Source of the DNA: Congeria kusceri | Taxonomy: Eukaryota; Mollusca; Bivalvia; Myida; Dreissenidae | Length of the DNA stretch: 64,000 nucleotides | Reading direction: 5' to 3' | Assembly (NCBI GenBank): GCA_027627225.1 | Contig: CM051034.1 | Location: 18,584,980 to 18,648,979 of the forward strand | In this document: positions 1-12,718 of the stretch, piece by piece | How positions within the stretch are numbered: position 1 is the stretch's first letter | Layout of the letters: each line of letters begins with the position of its first letter | The notes under the pieces: model-generated | The model's input: only the letters and a program-made list of their open reading frames with translations | Told to the model about the DNA's origin: nothing | The model's database searches: none | Made by a program: the position numbers and the translations under genes

Positions 1-459
1 ACATGATACATGTTTCTAATAAATTGTGTGACAATTTTAGACGCACTCTTGTAGGAATATTACAGTGTACACAAATGTCATGAAACAACCTTTTTTGAAC
101 AATGCCGCTACTTTCAGCGATGTTGCGCAATTTACACAGATAAGATAATGTAACTTTTGATAAGCAAGCCTGGACAGTGTTATCGATATTAATGTGTTAC
201 TTCGAATATTAAATAAACCAATGAAGCGTTTTTTGAGTATTAATACCATAACTTTATAGGCGTCTTATATATTTATAAAATGTTTTTTAAATATGAAATC
301 TTTACAAATATTATATACAAAATAATACCTTAAATTTGGTTTGATATTTTTTCGGCAGCGTTTATTATATTAAATAAGAAGAGGATGTATTTTCTTGTAT
401 TTTTGGAATCTTATTCGATTTCTAAATTCATCTGATAATTATATATACATTTTAAGATG
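1..459. other. AT-rich non-coding stretch
   Basis: No coding signal, repeat or RNA gene recognised. Short open frames here have AT-rich composition and no family resemblance. Confidence 0.5.
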
Positions 460-571
460 GTATTGTTGTTGTTGTTGTTTTTGATGATGATGATGTTGAT
501 GACGACCATGACGAAGAAGAAGAAGATGAAGATGATGATAATGATGTGATAATGATGATGATGATTTTGCT

Positions 572-603
<32 letters not shown>
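460..603. repeat. Trinucleotide microsatellite (GTT, GAT, GCT blocks)
   Basis: Successive runs of TTG, GAT/GATGAC, GAA and GCT triplets. All six frames stay open and give homopolymeric His, Gln, Ser or Ile tracts, which are artefacts of the repeat and not proteins. Confidence 0.85.
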
Positions 604-769
604 AACATTCAGAGTTTTCATAGTAACCGATTCCGCTTAGGGTCATAACTTAAGCTTTTCTTGTGAGACAAGTAACAGAAAGAAGTCAAAAAATTTGGTT
701 TATTTATTTTGTTAATAAACATATTTAATGACGTTTACTAAAATAATTCAGTTGTATTAAACGTGTGTA

Positions 770-794
770 TTTATTATTATTATTATTATTATTT

Positions 795-882
<88 letters not shown>

Positions 883-920
883 AAGTAGTAGAAGTAGTAT
901 TAGTAGTAGCAATAGAATTT

Positions 921-956
<36 letters not shown>

Positions 957-1075
957 TAGTAGTAGTGTAGTAATAGTAGTAGTAGCAGCAGTATCATAGC
1001 TGTAACAATAGCAGTAGCACTAATTGTAACAGTAGTAGCATTAGCAGCAACAGAAGCAGCAGCTGCTGCAGTCGC
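770..1075. repeat. (TAG)n / (TTA)n microsatellite with degenerate tail
   Basis: A short TTA run (about 770-795) leads into roughly 165 bases of nearly pure GTA/TAG triplets to about 958. A decaying mix of TAG, CAG and CAA triplets then runs to about 1075. The long Val-rich and Thr-rich open frames are consequences of the repeat. Confidence 0.9.
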
Positions 1076-1834
1076 GTTTCTTTTTGTATTTATAGTAAAT
1101 ATGGTCAGTATGCGCGCTCAATATAAACACGTTATAATCAATAAAGGTAGTGTATATTTGTTAAATAGCATGTCCTTATATGTGGTACATTTTTCTCAAC
1201 ATAGAAAAATTAAAATGGGACAAATTATCGTCATATAAACTTTGGTATGTTATATTAAGAAAAAATTAACATAATGTATTCTCACCTTGTTGCCATACAT
1301 AATATTCATACCATAAAAGCATAAATGTAGTATAATATAAATGCAAATATGATACCATCTTCTATGCGGTCATAAAAAAACGATATTTATGTATCAACAG
1401 ATTAATGAATAAAATCAGATCAAACGTTATTACAATGAAAACATCACTTCACTGACAATTGAATAGAAATTACGCGATTTACAAAGAAAGTAATGCTTCT
1501 TTCTCTCTGTTTCCCTTATAATATTTGCGTGCACTCGCATCTAGCAAGTTGACATGAAAATACATTCAGTAATTTAGGATAGGTTTTTGAAATTAAAAAC
1601 ACAATGACGAATTGTGTAACTGTAAATTAATCATTTTCTCTTCAAAATATCGTTATTTATGAGTATATATAACGATAATTTGTGAAATCTTTAACTATTA
1701 TTATTCTATAACCTTTTAATTAATTGATTTTAATTGATTTTAAATTTAACAGCTCAACACAAGTAGCAATTTAAGTAGATCTAGTTGCGGAACCGAAATG
1801 CTCCCAGCAAGATGCCGCCGACAGTTGTTGGATC
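1076..1834. other. Non-coding, nothing recognised
   Basis: AT-rich sequence without a credible open frame or repeat structure that I could identify. Confidence 0.4.
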
Positions 1835-2280
1835 AAGGTTACGCATGCGCAAATAAATTCCTTCAGTGTTACATGTTTGATCTCAATTTTCACCATGACC
1901 AAGCTACTTTTCAATATATCACCATACATCGTTGGAACGATAAGGCCATAACCTTTTGAAAACACAGCAGGTCAAAAACTTCTATGTGTTGTAACTAAAA
2001 ATATTTACCTTAGAATAAACACACCGGTTTTGACGGGCATGGAGGCTGCCATTTTGTGCATGAATTATAAGTTATGAAGCTGGTAACCACTAAGAACAAA
2101 GTAGTGCCAAAAAACAAAATTTTTTCTTATTTCTTACATATATACCTTTATATTGATACCAAAACATATCATTTAAACTGTATTTTAAAAATCATATGCA
2201 TTATACACTGAACCATATGTGTTCATTATCTAACTGATTGTAACCCCGAGGATGTGACTTCCGTTTTGGGGTAATTAGAC
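1835..2280 (+). repeat. Dispersed ~440-bp repeat, copy 1
   Basis: Nearly identical to 5628-6066 over almost the whole length, starting at AAGGTTACGCATGCGCAAAT and ending near GTTTTGGGGTAATTA. The shared part includes GACGGGCATGGAGGCTGCCA. The two copies lie in the same orientation on either side of the Mutator-like/endonuclease region. The family is unknown to me. Confidence 0.8.
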
Positions 2281-2996
2281 CTTTAAGAGAACCCAACCCT
2301 TTAAATTTGAATAAAAAACACATGTTTATATAAATCAGATGTATTTCGAGAAAGAACATGAAGTCCTATCACACTGGTATAAGGATTTATTGGAAAAAAA
2401 TAAAATACCACATATAAATGCATTTCGAGACGAGAATTTAGACAGAAAGCATGTACTTAGGTACATCTTGGAAAACATTATTTTAACTCAGAATTAAGCA
2501 TAACTTTGAGTTTTAATAGGCATAGCAGATGTAATATATAATATCGAAGGTGAAAACAATCTTCATTGGCATTCTAAATGTTATAGAACAGGTTTTTAAG
2601 CTGTTTTAAGCTCTCTTTTTTTCTGCATTTTATGGGAGTAATATCCATATAAAAGTAGCATTTCAGATGCCATTTGACCCCAGAAAAGGGTTTGCTTACA
2701 TAACAATCAACAGACTGTACCTCCTGACACACAATAAACAAAAACTTGTCAATGCCAGGTACTAATTAACAGTCTTTTTTCACACCTGAACCTGTGGGTG
2801 AGGTGTGAATTCCTTTTAGGCCAGTCTCCAGCAACCTTCAGTCTGTATCCAGTACTCAGTGCTTTGCAATCTGTGGAAATAAAAAAGGTTTTCTGTGCAT
2901 GTTTACTCATTATTGTGATTACTAGTGTAAGTTACATATAATTAGTGTACATATACAATAGTTTTACTTTTTTTTATTGTGATAAGTCTAGTCGCT
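2281..2996. other. Sequence between the repeat and the transposase relic
   Basis: No coding similarity seen. It may be the 5' flank or terminal part of the Mutator-like element. I did not find a convincing terminal inverted repeat. Confidence 0.35.
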
Positions 2997-5033
2997 ATGC
3001 CGGCTTCAAAGCGTCGAGCTCACTTGCGAAACAGTGGGTTGAAAAAGGGGCTTGGAAGTCCCAACAAGGGTAAAACTCTTTCTTTTCCTACTGTTGTTGA
3101 TAAGAAGTGAGACTGGAAAAGAAGTCGTTCGATAGTAGAATGCATGACAATAACAATGTATTAACCTTCACAGATACCGATGCTACGGACACGACCCTGT
3201 CAACGTTACGGCCCCGTCCTACTGCCACTAATGTAGTTGATGAGTACAGTAGTTTTGATGACACGTCACTACATCCAGACTTGTACACCAATAGGTTGAT
3301 GGCTCAGGCTGAGGTCCAGGTTATTTTCAGCACCTCATTTAAAGAACATACTCAAATTGAACGAAACTGTGATGGCGTTTTAAATTTGATGCCGCTAACT
3401 CCATAAGGTGGGGTCTAGGTTGGCGTGAGCGGCTAAAATGTACAAAGTGTTCATACATTAGCATATTTCGCAATCTTTACAAGGAGGTTGATTGTAAAAA
3501 AGGTCGTGGTAGGCGTATCGTAAAAGTAAACATAGGCCTTCAGCTTGGTCTGTGCACAGCACCAATCAGCAATACCGGTGTGCGCAGAATTCTTAACAAC
3601 GCTAATATAATAGCCACAACCCAGTCCTCCATGCAAAGATTAAGTAACAAAGTTAATGAAAAGGTAGAAAGTGTCAATGTTAAGGACGTGCATGAAGAAA
3701 GAGTGTCCCTTGTGAAGGAAAATGCCCTAATAGTTAAAAAAAATGCCAATACTGTAAATGTAGAGGGCGACTCGTGCTACAATAACTACATGTTAAATTC
3801 CGACTCGACCCCATTTCAGGTAGGGTCTATCGCGACAACCACGTTTTGTGAAAATAACACTTAAGAAAAGTAAATAGAAGGGGTACACATTGCCAATAAA
3901 CTGTGCATGATTGGAGCTCGCTTACGAAATAAGGGGAACAATGTTGTTTGCCCAATCCATAGGGGTTATTGCTCCGCAAATGTATCCGAATCAGATCCAA
4001 TAGGTAACGAAGGTAAATTATCTGAAATAGTGTCCCGCAACATATCAAATAATGTTAAAATAGCTGGTTATACAGGTGATGGTGACTCACGGAGTCATGC
4101 AGGTGTGAGCAAAGGGAATAAACATAAAGTTGAACACTTTAAAGACATAAGGCACTGAGGAAATTCATTGAAGCGTGCTGTTCACAAAGCCAACTTAGTT
4201 CAAATATGTTCAAAGGGTCTTCAAACACAAACATTAAGAATTGCTTTGCTCTTTCAATAAAACAACGGTGTGTGGCAGAGTTAAAGACAGCCCACAATGT
4301 TTACAAAGGTGACCTAAACAAAATAAAACAATGTATGCCCAAGGTAGCCGATGCAATTGTTTCTTGCTTTGGTGGGTATTGCGGAGAGCCCTGCAAAGCA
4401 TCTAGTTTAGTTTGTTTTGGTAACTACCGACAGGCTAAAAACTTCATGCCAATGAATGCTAAACTAAGAATGACAGAGGGTGATAAGGCATTACTTTTAA
4501 AATACATGGCCATTATGCTGCCTCCCTCAGCCCTTGATCAACCCAATTTTTTATTTATTTTTTATTTTTTTTATTTTTTTGAAAAAACCCCCAAATTTTT
4601 TACCACTACGCAAAAGTGCGAGGCCGTGAATCGATCTTACCAGACAGTTAACCGAAAAATGATAACTAACCCTGGGAACTTTGCTGGAAGGATTCGCGGC
4701 CAGGTTCATAAACTAAACAATGGGTACGCAGTGTCTGTGTTGATTAAAACCAAGTCTCTAGAGGTCATCTTTACAAAAGGTTCCACGGTCATACGTCAAA
4801 TACGGGAGACCGATCAAAGAACCCAAAGGCCAAATAAAGAGGTAATTGAAAAACGCAAAACTACTACGTACGCGACACGCCAGAGACGGTATAAATTACA
4901 TGAAAATGTGAATTATAGTAAGGGTTTCACTGACATGGTACCAGTCGTGAGAAGTTCTAGACATTTAAGAGACCACAGTTATGTAAAAATAGAGAATACT
5001 AGGTTAGCGTTGAATAAAGATAAGTTTATTTAG
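2997..5033 (+). pseudogene. Mutator-like (MULE) transposase, broken
   Basis: Recognised from memory as the Mutator-like transposase domain (PF20700 type) common in mollusc genomes. The first piece starts at ATG 2997 with a basic N-terminus (MPASKRRAHLRNSGLKKG) and stops at 3108. Later pieces in several frames cover, in order, a CxxC zinc segment (KCTKCSY, about 3438), a QLGLCTAPISNTG-like segment (3541), an ANKLCMIGARLRNKGNNVVC segment (3892), a TGDGDSRSHAGVS segment with a likely catalytic Asp (4072), a Cys-rich CFGGYCGEPC segment (4363), and a TTQKCEAVNR segment with a likely catalytic Glu (4601). At least one stop and several frameshifts separate them, and a T-rich run at 4545-4600 is inserted before the TTQKCE segment. 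It is therefore inactive. Superfamily assignment is fairly firm; exact family is not known. Confidence 0.8.
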
Positions 5034-5215
5034 CGAGGCTTAGAAAACCTGGACCGACCACGAGTCTTGTACTTGTGTATATATGTAAAGTTGTTCCTTC
5101 ATTTGCTGCGTTTCGTGCAATTTTCAGCTGAATGCCTGATTTTAGTACAATTACAAACTAAAATGTGAACTGTATAGAATCTGTTAACGTTGCAAATTAG
5201 GAAAATTGGTATGAT

Positions 5216-5520
5216 TCAATGTAGGCAGTTCCGATGGTCATCATGGCCAATGCATCGGCCAGTGCGGACACAAACTTTGTGGGCATTATTAACAGTTACA
5301 GGTTCTAAAACTAAATGATAAGGATTGCAACACAAAGTATTATGACATAAATGAGATAATTGTTGAGACTCGTGCAAATTAATGTCAAAATGAAACTGAA
5401 AAACAACACGGTGAACATAATGAGTCTTGGATGGTGACTCTGGTGGACATTTTGTTTTAACTTTCACATATCTACCCCCCTCATTTCCACTCGAGCAACC
5501 ATCAAATAAAATACAGCTTT
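5216..5520 (-). pseudogene. His-Me finger homing-endonuclease-like fragment
   Basis: The minus-strand frame ending at 5216 contains SHLCHNTLCCNPYHLVLEP followed by a GRCIGHDDHRNCL tail. This Cys/His spacing is typical of the zinc-binding loop of His-Me finger (HNH-like) homing endonucleases (PF05551 type). The frame stays open upstream of 5467 to about 5520 (residues FDGCSSGNEGGRYV), where a TAA closes it. No ATG in a suitable place was found, so the piece is partial or broken. It lies tail to tail with the Mutator-like relic, about 180 bases from its end. It could be a partner gene of that transposon, an independent selfish gene, or host-derived. Confidence 0.7.
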
Positions 5521-5627
5521 AATGGGGTCAAGATGGGCATCTGGCAATAATTCTCTCCATTACAGTGCGTTTGTAAGCATCCATTAAAAAAAAATTGCAG
5601 ACGACATATCTTTCCGGAAGTTCTTAA

Positions 5628-6066
5628 AGGTTACGCATGCGCAAATAAATTCCTTCATTGTTACATATAAAATATACAATGTTTGATCTCAATTTTCATC
5701 ATGACCAAGCTACTTTTCAATATATCACCATACATCGTTGAAACGATAAGGCCATAACCTTTAGAAAAAACAGCATGTCAAAAAATTATATGTGTTGTAA
5801 TTCAAAATATTTATATTTGAATAAACACCCTGGTTTTGACGGGCATGGAGGCTGCCATTTTGTGCATGAATACATGGGCCAAAAGTTATGAAGCTGGGAA
5901 CCACTAAGAACAAAGTAGTGCCCAAAAAGACTTGTTTTCTTATTTCTTACATATATACCTTTAAATTGATTCCAAAACATATAATTTAAACTATATTTTA
6001 AAAATCATATACACTGAACCATATGTGTTTATTATCTAATTGACAGCCGTTTTGGGATAATTAAAC
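5628..6066 (+). repeat. Dispersed ~440-bp repeat, copy 2
   Basis: Direct-orientation copy of 1835-2280, with a ~15-base insertion near 5667 (ATATAAAATATACA) and scattered substitutions. Homology to copy 1 stops near 6066. Confidence 0.8.
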
Positions 6067-9000
6067 ATCAATACCCTTCCTTGTTGAAACGATTGGTGTG
6101 ACACAATGTTCTCATCCGTTATCTCCTCTCAGTAGGGGGATAAGGTATAGATTTGTATGTCCCTGTTTGGTGTTCTGTTGTGTGAAAGTGCGTCGTTTCT
6201 CGTATTGATAATAATGAAACGCTTCTTACATTTGTATATAATCTCGATTTCACCTGTTCATCTTTCCTTTAATTTATATTTAATTTTATAACTAAAACAC
6301 AAATGTGAATTCTCAGAAATCTTGTACATTTTCTAAAAATGAGTACTTACAATTATTTTACTATTTAAATGCTTCAAATTGATGTTTTGAAACATGATTT
6401 GAATTACTGATCAACACATGTTAGAACAAAAAAAAAACAGGTTTAATTTCTCAAGATTTTAAACATTGACCAGCCCATAGTGGTAGCAGGGGGAACCAAA
6501 AAGGAATAGTGTGCAGCAAGCACCCTGCTATTTCGCTCTGGATTTCCCTACATTTCAAATAATATGCGTTATCATTGAAGTTTAATAATGTAAGTGTTTC
6601 CTTTCGTTTTACGGAATGAAAATAATAAAAATAAAATATTTTAAATATTAAAAATATAAAATATTCATTTCCCTAAGAATATCATGTTAATTCTATTTTT
6701 ATAACTGGAACAACAATTGTTAAAATGACAATTAACCAGTAGCGAAAACATAGATCGCTCTGCTTTTCTGTTTGTCTAAGGCTGTTTGTCCAACAAATTG
6801 AAGTCAATTGATTGGAATATGCAACCATGTGCTATTAATTACCACTAAAATATAAACCCCTAATTGGTCAACTCAATCTTTGTATCTACTGGTCGATTTG
6901 CGATAGAACTGCGTAACAACGCAGATGATTAATACAGCAATAATTCAAGTGATAAAGTATGCTACGCATATTTATGTGTGACTGGCTTATTGTGTTTGAG
7001 TTTAATCTGCAATGCTATCATATTGTCAAGCTTGTTAGCGGCCGTTTAAAATTAATTGTGTCATCTTAAATGAAAATGACCCCTATTTTACTGCCATCTA
7101 TTAAAACATTTTTAACATAAAGTTGTTTGGATTAACATATCAATAAGTGTTTGGGATAATACATGTAGACATTCGCCTGCGTTTGAACGGTCAACATATA
7201 CATTGTTTAAAACACACAAACTCCATTTTTCTTTTTTAATATATGGCTAAACTTTGGTTTTAAAATGAAGGTACACCATTATAGTTTTTTTATTACGACC
7301 ATAGAACAAGTCTGTGTTCAATTACCACCAACAAGCATCTTCAACAGTACTTATGTAAATGAGTGATAGTCATTAGGTGGCGTTCCTTAATGTGTGTTTC
7401 AATGTGCGTATACGCCATATAGGAACCTGTTTGTTTGTGGATCACACTTATATTTGAAAAATACAAATATGTCTAAGAATAAAAGTAGCTAAGAATATAA
7501 AAATGAAGAAAACACATACATCGAATTTATTGTTTCATAAATAATATACAAACAAGTAAATAGTGAAACTAGAAGGGTACATTCATGCTACAATATTAAC
7601 AGGTTGTCTGTGAGCTTAACCGCTATAGCAATTAGTACGGGTGAATCTAAGGTATACCATTGAACTAATCAGGTTAAAAAACAAGACCGGTTAATGCCGT
7701 TATTTTTAATTATACGGTTGCTATGAAATAAATGGTCTATACTGAAACGCACACAAAGTCGAAAGATCGAATGCAAAAAATTAAAAAAACACACACCTAA
7801 AACAATATTAAAACAATATATATGTTATGTACATGTTATAGATAAAACATTTAAAAAGTAGTTAATATGTTATGATACATGTATTAATTTTATTAAAATA
7901 CGAAACCACTTAATCACATTAAAAATAACATTGTCCTCAAATTGCGTATGCGCATTTTAAATTGCTTTCTTTTTGTTCACTATTGTATTGTATTTTTTGT
8001 AATATAATATCAGAAAGTGAAAACGTTACGAAACTTGTCTATTCATATTTAACGAACGTTGCAATATTTCTAGCATATCTTGTTTTTATTGTGTTTACAG
8101 TTCTTCAAAGAAAGAAAGGTAATACTTTCATAAGTACAATTCACAATTGTTAATGAGACATTTTATACTCGTATAACATATCTAATGCAATCAAGCGAAA
8201 CATACATAATTGCGGTATTTTTTTCAAACCATGTATTTTATTTCAGATTTATTGCTTTAACTGAGTAGCCCTTTTGCATTGTGCAAACCTAGTTATGTTG
8301 TACTTGTTGAATTGATAGAGCATGGTACGTGCACAATGCGCATGTTTGTGTTAATATTTCAATGCCACCGTTTTCAACAATTCAGGTCTACTATCAAGAT
8401 TAACCAAATCTTACATGTAAAATGTCGAATAAATGACATGTCAATAACATAAATATTAAATCAACTTTATATTACACAACTACATTATATAAAGTAAATA
8501 TAATGCTTTTAGACAGCCACACTCGTGGCACGTGGTTACTGCAAACATAAGATCATATGCGTCTTATTTTCTCTTATACGGTATAATACCATTTGTGGAA
8601 TATTTTTCTTTCCAAGTAATGTTCTGACATCTATTGATAACTAGAAGCCATACACAAATATTTTCACCATTCTGGTGAAATGAACTTAAAATATATATTA
8701 TGAGTTTAATTTGTAAAATGGTATCTTTCCTAATTTGCAATTTGCACATGTGTTTCCGGATGTAAAAATTGGATTGTACATATATCATGATATCGTAATA
8801 CAGTTAGTCAAGCTTGCAAACGTGTATTCATGGACACTAGTAACAAGGAGCCCGGTTCAAGTATACGTAAAACACTAAGCCGGTCGCTCTGACTTTACTG
8901 AATAATACACCATTTTTATGATAACCAGCCGCCGTTTGTTTGTTAACACACCCATACAACCGACTGAAAACTGACTTTTTATGATATAATATATATTTTT

Positions 9001-9806
9001 ATTGTATTTATGGTATAATATGTTAGGGATACTTTTTCCAAATATGCATCGCTAATTCATGTATATGCATCGTCTTAACCTTCCGACAATTGATGTGTTT
9101 CCATTACGTGTGCATATCGAACTGCTGTTAGATAATAAGCATCTTCTTTCTTGAACGAAGCTGTAAAAATATTATGCATTGGTTATTACGATTTATATTG
9201 CAAACCTCACATCGCTGATTACATGATATACATTGTACAATGGAACAGGTACAATATAAACAATATTTGCACAATTCAGCGGTATTTTAAATATATAACA
9301 TTACCTTTGGGTGCATGTACTTTATGCATATTTTCTTAGACAGAGGCTTATTGTATTTCTTCTGGAAAATAAGGCAGTTCAAAAGTAAAACATTGTTCAT
9401 ACAATCCAACTTGCATTTTGATACGGTGCAATAATTTTTTTACTAAGACACTAATGAGGTTGTGTTTTGCTGCGCATTATGTAATTGACGCAAGGCAAGA
9501 GACGCGCAAACACACCTCTGAAGCACTTAGCGCGTTGGTAAGGGAAGTATCTGTTGCACTTTGGATAGGTATAGATAACGAACCAATAACTAATCAGTGT
9601 CTGATATACACGGAAAAAAGCACCACCTTGTGAGTATTTTAGGGCGAGCAGTAAAAATAAAAAGGAATACATGGAAAAAGACATATATTTGTTTTATTTA
9701 TACATCTGTAATGACAACCAAACTTAGTATGTTCACACAGACAAATAGCTACACTGCCGTTACTATATGTTAAAAAAACTAAACTTACATCAATCATTAA
9801 ACACAC
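6067..9806. other. Non-coding, AT-rich; one weak paralogous block
   Basis: No gene recognised. About 8185-8275 resembles 19360-19440 and 53410-53490 (shared GCAATCAA.CGAAACATA and TTATTTCAGAT.TTATT), hinting at a third remnant of the duplicated channel-locus flank. Other open frames here are short and show no known domain. Confidence 0.4.
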
Positions 9807-9889
9807 CTTTTCATTTTTTTTGTCATGTTTTTTCTTCATTTCTTCTTCAAAATCTTTTAAAGCGTCTATGCCCCTTTGTCGCATGATGT
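9807..9889 (-). CDS. Exon-like paralogue of a TRPM C-terminal exon
   Basis: The minus strand shows an AG acceptor before 9889 and a donor AAAAG/GTGTGTTTAATGATTG at 9807. The donor and first intron bases match those of the channel exon at 35785 (GAAAG/GTGTGTGGTAATGATCG). The translation is charged and helical, with KDFEEEMKKKHDKKNEK resembling DVFEEFKNNVKNKYDDDEK of the 35.8-kb exon. It is probably a relic or exon of a tandem TRPM-like paralogue. It ends in phase 0, whereas the 35.8-kb exon ends in phase 2. Confidence 0.5.
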
Positions 9890-10799
9890 CTTGTAAAAAA
9901 GATGATGTATGATTGACATAGCAACTAACTCATTTTCATATCCTACTTACGTATTATTCGAGAAATATAGAATCATGCTACAGCAAACTGATAATGAAAT
10001 CAAGACCAGGAGTGTACAAATTCGTAGGGTAAGAGTGAAATTACAAGTGTCAACATTGTTAGAGTATTCATAAACCGTAGTAAGTAATGACATATACATG
10101 TACAATTACGAAAAGTGATAAGAAAATATAGCCAACTACAAAATTGTACCTTATGTAACGTCTACGAGACGTACATTACTTTGAATATAAGATAAATTAA
10201 AACCCAGAAACATCAATGGGGAGCAAACCCTTGTTCACATCCTCAGATACTTCTTGATGCAAGTGACTTAATGGCTATAGAACACACCTCAATACACACA
10301 ACACGATAGGTATCATAAAACGATCAAAACTGGGGTCACCACCTTGGAGGCTCGATGAAGAAGCAATTTCATAATACAGCTGACGGCATTATAGTATTGT
10401 TTATTGTCACTGTTTAATAGTGAACAAAATTGATGATGATAACAATGCTGCTCAAAATTATAATTGCGTATGAAGATGATTCTGACAATGATGATGATTC
10501 TGACAATGATGATGATGATGATTAAGAACGGAAACGATGGGTAAAAAAGGATTGGGTAAACCACTTTCAAATACCTTAATAATAATTTAATGATTTGGAA
10601 AGTAGAACATTATAAACACATCGCGCACTTTCTTATACATACATCATTATATATATTAGGCAGATATACAATTTAGGTGTGATAATCTGTTTTAGGCTGA
10701 AAAAAAATAATGATCTGTTTCTCAGGCAGCGTCGCAACTTTTTTTTATGGCCCGCCACGAATTTTTTATTTACTATTTTTTAACGATCGCGCCCGGGTT
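9890..10799. other. Non-coding; short GAT microsatellite
   Basis: No gene recognised. A degenerate (GAT)n tract lies at about 10475-10522. Confidence 0.4.
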
Positions 10800-11155
10800 T
10801 TAAAGGAGCAGTCCAGAAATATGTTAATAAAACTAAAACTTTGCAGAAAGTGTTTCTAATGGGCATGAAACCGAACACAATACTAAAACTACGCATTGAA
10901 ATCTGCGAATTTTTAACATTTTGGTAACTTGCTATAGTCTATTTTCTGTATGCGATAACTGGTGATGACTCTGGAGTAAACAAGCATGTACATTATAGTA
11001 TATTCCGTTCGTACCAAGTGGTTTTGAACAATACCTTTCGTAAATAAAAAACATATTTTGGACGAATAAACACCATAAACGTTCATAAGAACTATTACTA
11101 AAATTACGATGTATTGAATTAGCTCCAATGGACAGCGGCTTAAAATTAAACGAAT
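10800..11155 (+). repeat. Dispersed repeat beginning AGCAGTCCAGAAATATGT, copy 1
   Basis: Homologous to 17636-18010. The blocks GCAGTCCAGAAATATGT, CGATA.CTGGTGATG.CTCTGG and AACGTTCAT.AGAACTA are conserved. It is a diverged interspersed element of unknown class and overlaps the region just 3' of the exon-like segment at 11.4 kb. Confidence 0.7.
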
Positions 11156-11295
11156 CCGCATGTTAACATAGCGGAAGAAGAGCAACTCGGTGGAGATTGC
11201 GGTATTTCCAGTAACTTTCTTCCTGTCTGATTTAATTATATAAATCGGATATACACAAATTGTGTAATACTGTGTGCAGTTTGAAAAAAAAGTCA

Positions 11296-11402
11296 TATTC
11301 GATTGGGAAACTTTATAAATATCGTCTATTTGTTGATTTAAACTTTTAGATGCTTTTGCTTGTGTAATAGCATTCCATATTTTTTTAAGAAAATCAGTGT
11401 CA
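11296..11402 (-). CDS. Exon-like paralogue of the TRPM terminal exon
   Basis: After the acceptor ACTTATAG on the minus strand, the phase-2 frame reads DTDFLKKIWNAITQAKAS then LNQQIDDIYK. This aligns with the terminal channel exon at 35488 (ENDLLQQILTLASKIAKD then GKEIEKMKK), and both exons start in the same phase. The frame stays open beyond the similarity into the dispersed repeat, so the 3' limit is uncertain. It is probably part of the decayed paralogue that includes the 12.4-kb exon, only 1 kb upstream on the minus strand. Confidence 0.5.
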
Positions 11403-12441
11403 CTATAAGTCATATGGAAACAAACGAAAATGCCAGCTTCATTGACAAGTCACTGTGTTGATTTCCCTTTCCAAAAATTATTGGTGATTTATTGCAAAAA
11501 AAATGATATTTTTAACAGTTATAAAAATACGAATTACAACAAATTAAAATTAATAGATAGAAGTGCTTTAATGCTGATGGTATATCCATTTGAAGACACT
11601 TATGTTAATTATGAACACACAAATTGATTGTCTTTCTACGTCAGCTTGCATAAATGACCGTTCGTGATTAAATCAATATTTAGAATTTTATAAAAAAGGG
11701 ATGCTTATGTTGTTATTAAAACTTAAAGTTGTCTTTATTAAATCTGTACTTATTTACGTGTTTTAATAAGCTATTACATTGTGCCAATAGAAAAGAGTAG
11801 GTGAAAAAAAAAATACTTCAATTAAAATGATCGCCCTCCCTCCTGATTTTTTTGGAAAGTGCCTGGGAAAAAATTCATGAATATTTTAGCCTTACGGCGT
11901 ACACTAAATTGACATAATAGTGAATGCCATACAATTACCATAAAAGGTTGTTTGTTTGAAAAGTAAGTCCTGTTGATATTTTTATTTAAATGGAGTCAAT
12001 TTTAAGACAAAGCTATTTTTCCCAACATGGATTAACAAGCAGTCAATAAGAAATGTTTGCTAGTGGTGCCAAAAACTGTAAGATAACAAAATCGGAATGT
12101 CTAAACATCTCTTTATGTTGAAAATGTATAATTATTTCACCTACATTCTATAATTATATTGCCGAAATTAGCTATAACTGACATTCGATATAAAACATTT
12201 TTAACGTGAATGTGTCGTTGTAGCGACGGTTGACTGCAATGAATTTTAACATGGGCTAGTCACGTGAGGTACTCTATTGAACTATTGATATATGCATAAC
12301 CTTGTTAAAATGGAAATACATAATCCCTAATGTATTTTCTTGAGTATGTTAGTTCGCACATACCGTATTGGAATATATGTCGGTTTTAGTCATTATTCGA
12401 TTGCTAAAGAGGAAACGTAGTGCGCCGCTTTTAAAACGTAC

Positions 12442-12570
12442 CGTTTTATACAAACTACATGTATACCGAAAATCTGTGTCCACCAACTTCATGTCTACAT
12501 CAGTCTGTACGTTGTCCTCAAGTATGTCTTTCAAAAGTTTGGATTTTCCTTGTTTTCTTTTCAAACCATT
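12442..12570 (-). CDS. Paralogous TRPM-like exon (MHR3 region)
   Basis: A 43-codon minus-strand exon with acceptor TTTTTCATAG and strong donor ACG/GTACGT, phase 0 at both ends. Its product (ILEDNVQTDVDMKLVDTDF near the middle) aligns with the 41-codon exon at 51494-51616 of the main channel gene (DRVQNIQDIDMTLVNKDF). Both begin with Asn after a TAG acceptor and end phase 0. No exon equivalent to the next one in the main gene (46752-46811) or to any membrane segment was found to its left, so this gene appears partial. Confidence 0.7.
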
Positions 12571-12654
12571 CTATGAAAAATTAATGTAATGGCAGAAATA
12601 TTTTCAAACGAAATACTGATATATATGGGTTAAAATAAAAACGGTTTATCATAC

Positions 12655-12718
12655 CGTTACCGCAACGATATCCTTTTCAGCATCGCCTTTTAAACGGAAT
12701 AGATACAAACATAATTTG
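12655..12718 (-). CDS. Paralogous exon upstream of the 12.4-kb exon
   Basis: A 64-base minus-strand exon that starts in phase 2 and ends in phase 0 before GTATGA. It joins in frame to the 12442-12570 exon and reads KLCLYLFRLKGDAEKDIVA. The sequence resembles the stretch of TRPM N-termini that precedes MHR3. The orthologous block in the main gene (51713-51775) is one base shorter. Confidence 0.55.

Noticed and set aside
411..1000. Long open frames rich in His, Ser, Val or Thr on both strands
   Set aside because: They arise from trinucleotide microsatellites, are open in many frames at once and have no unique sequence.
7962..8153. Plus-strand frame with a hydrophobic stretch, considered as a small membrane protein
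   Set aside because: AT-rich sequence readily gives Leu/Ile/Phe runs. There was no family match, and the neighbourhood shows minus-strand duplicated gene flank.
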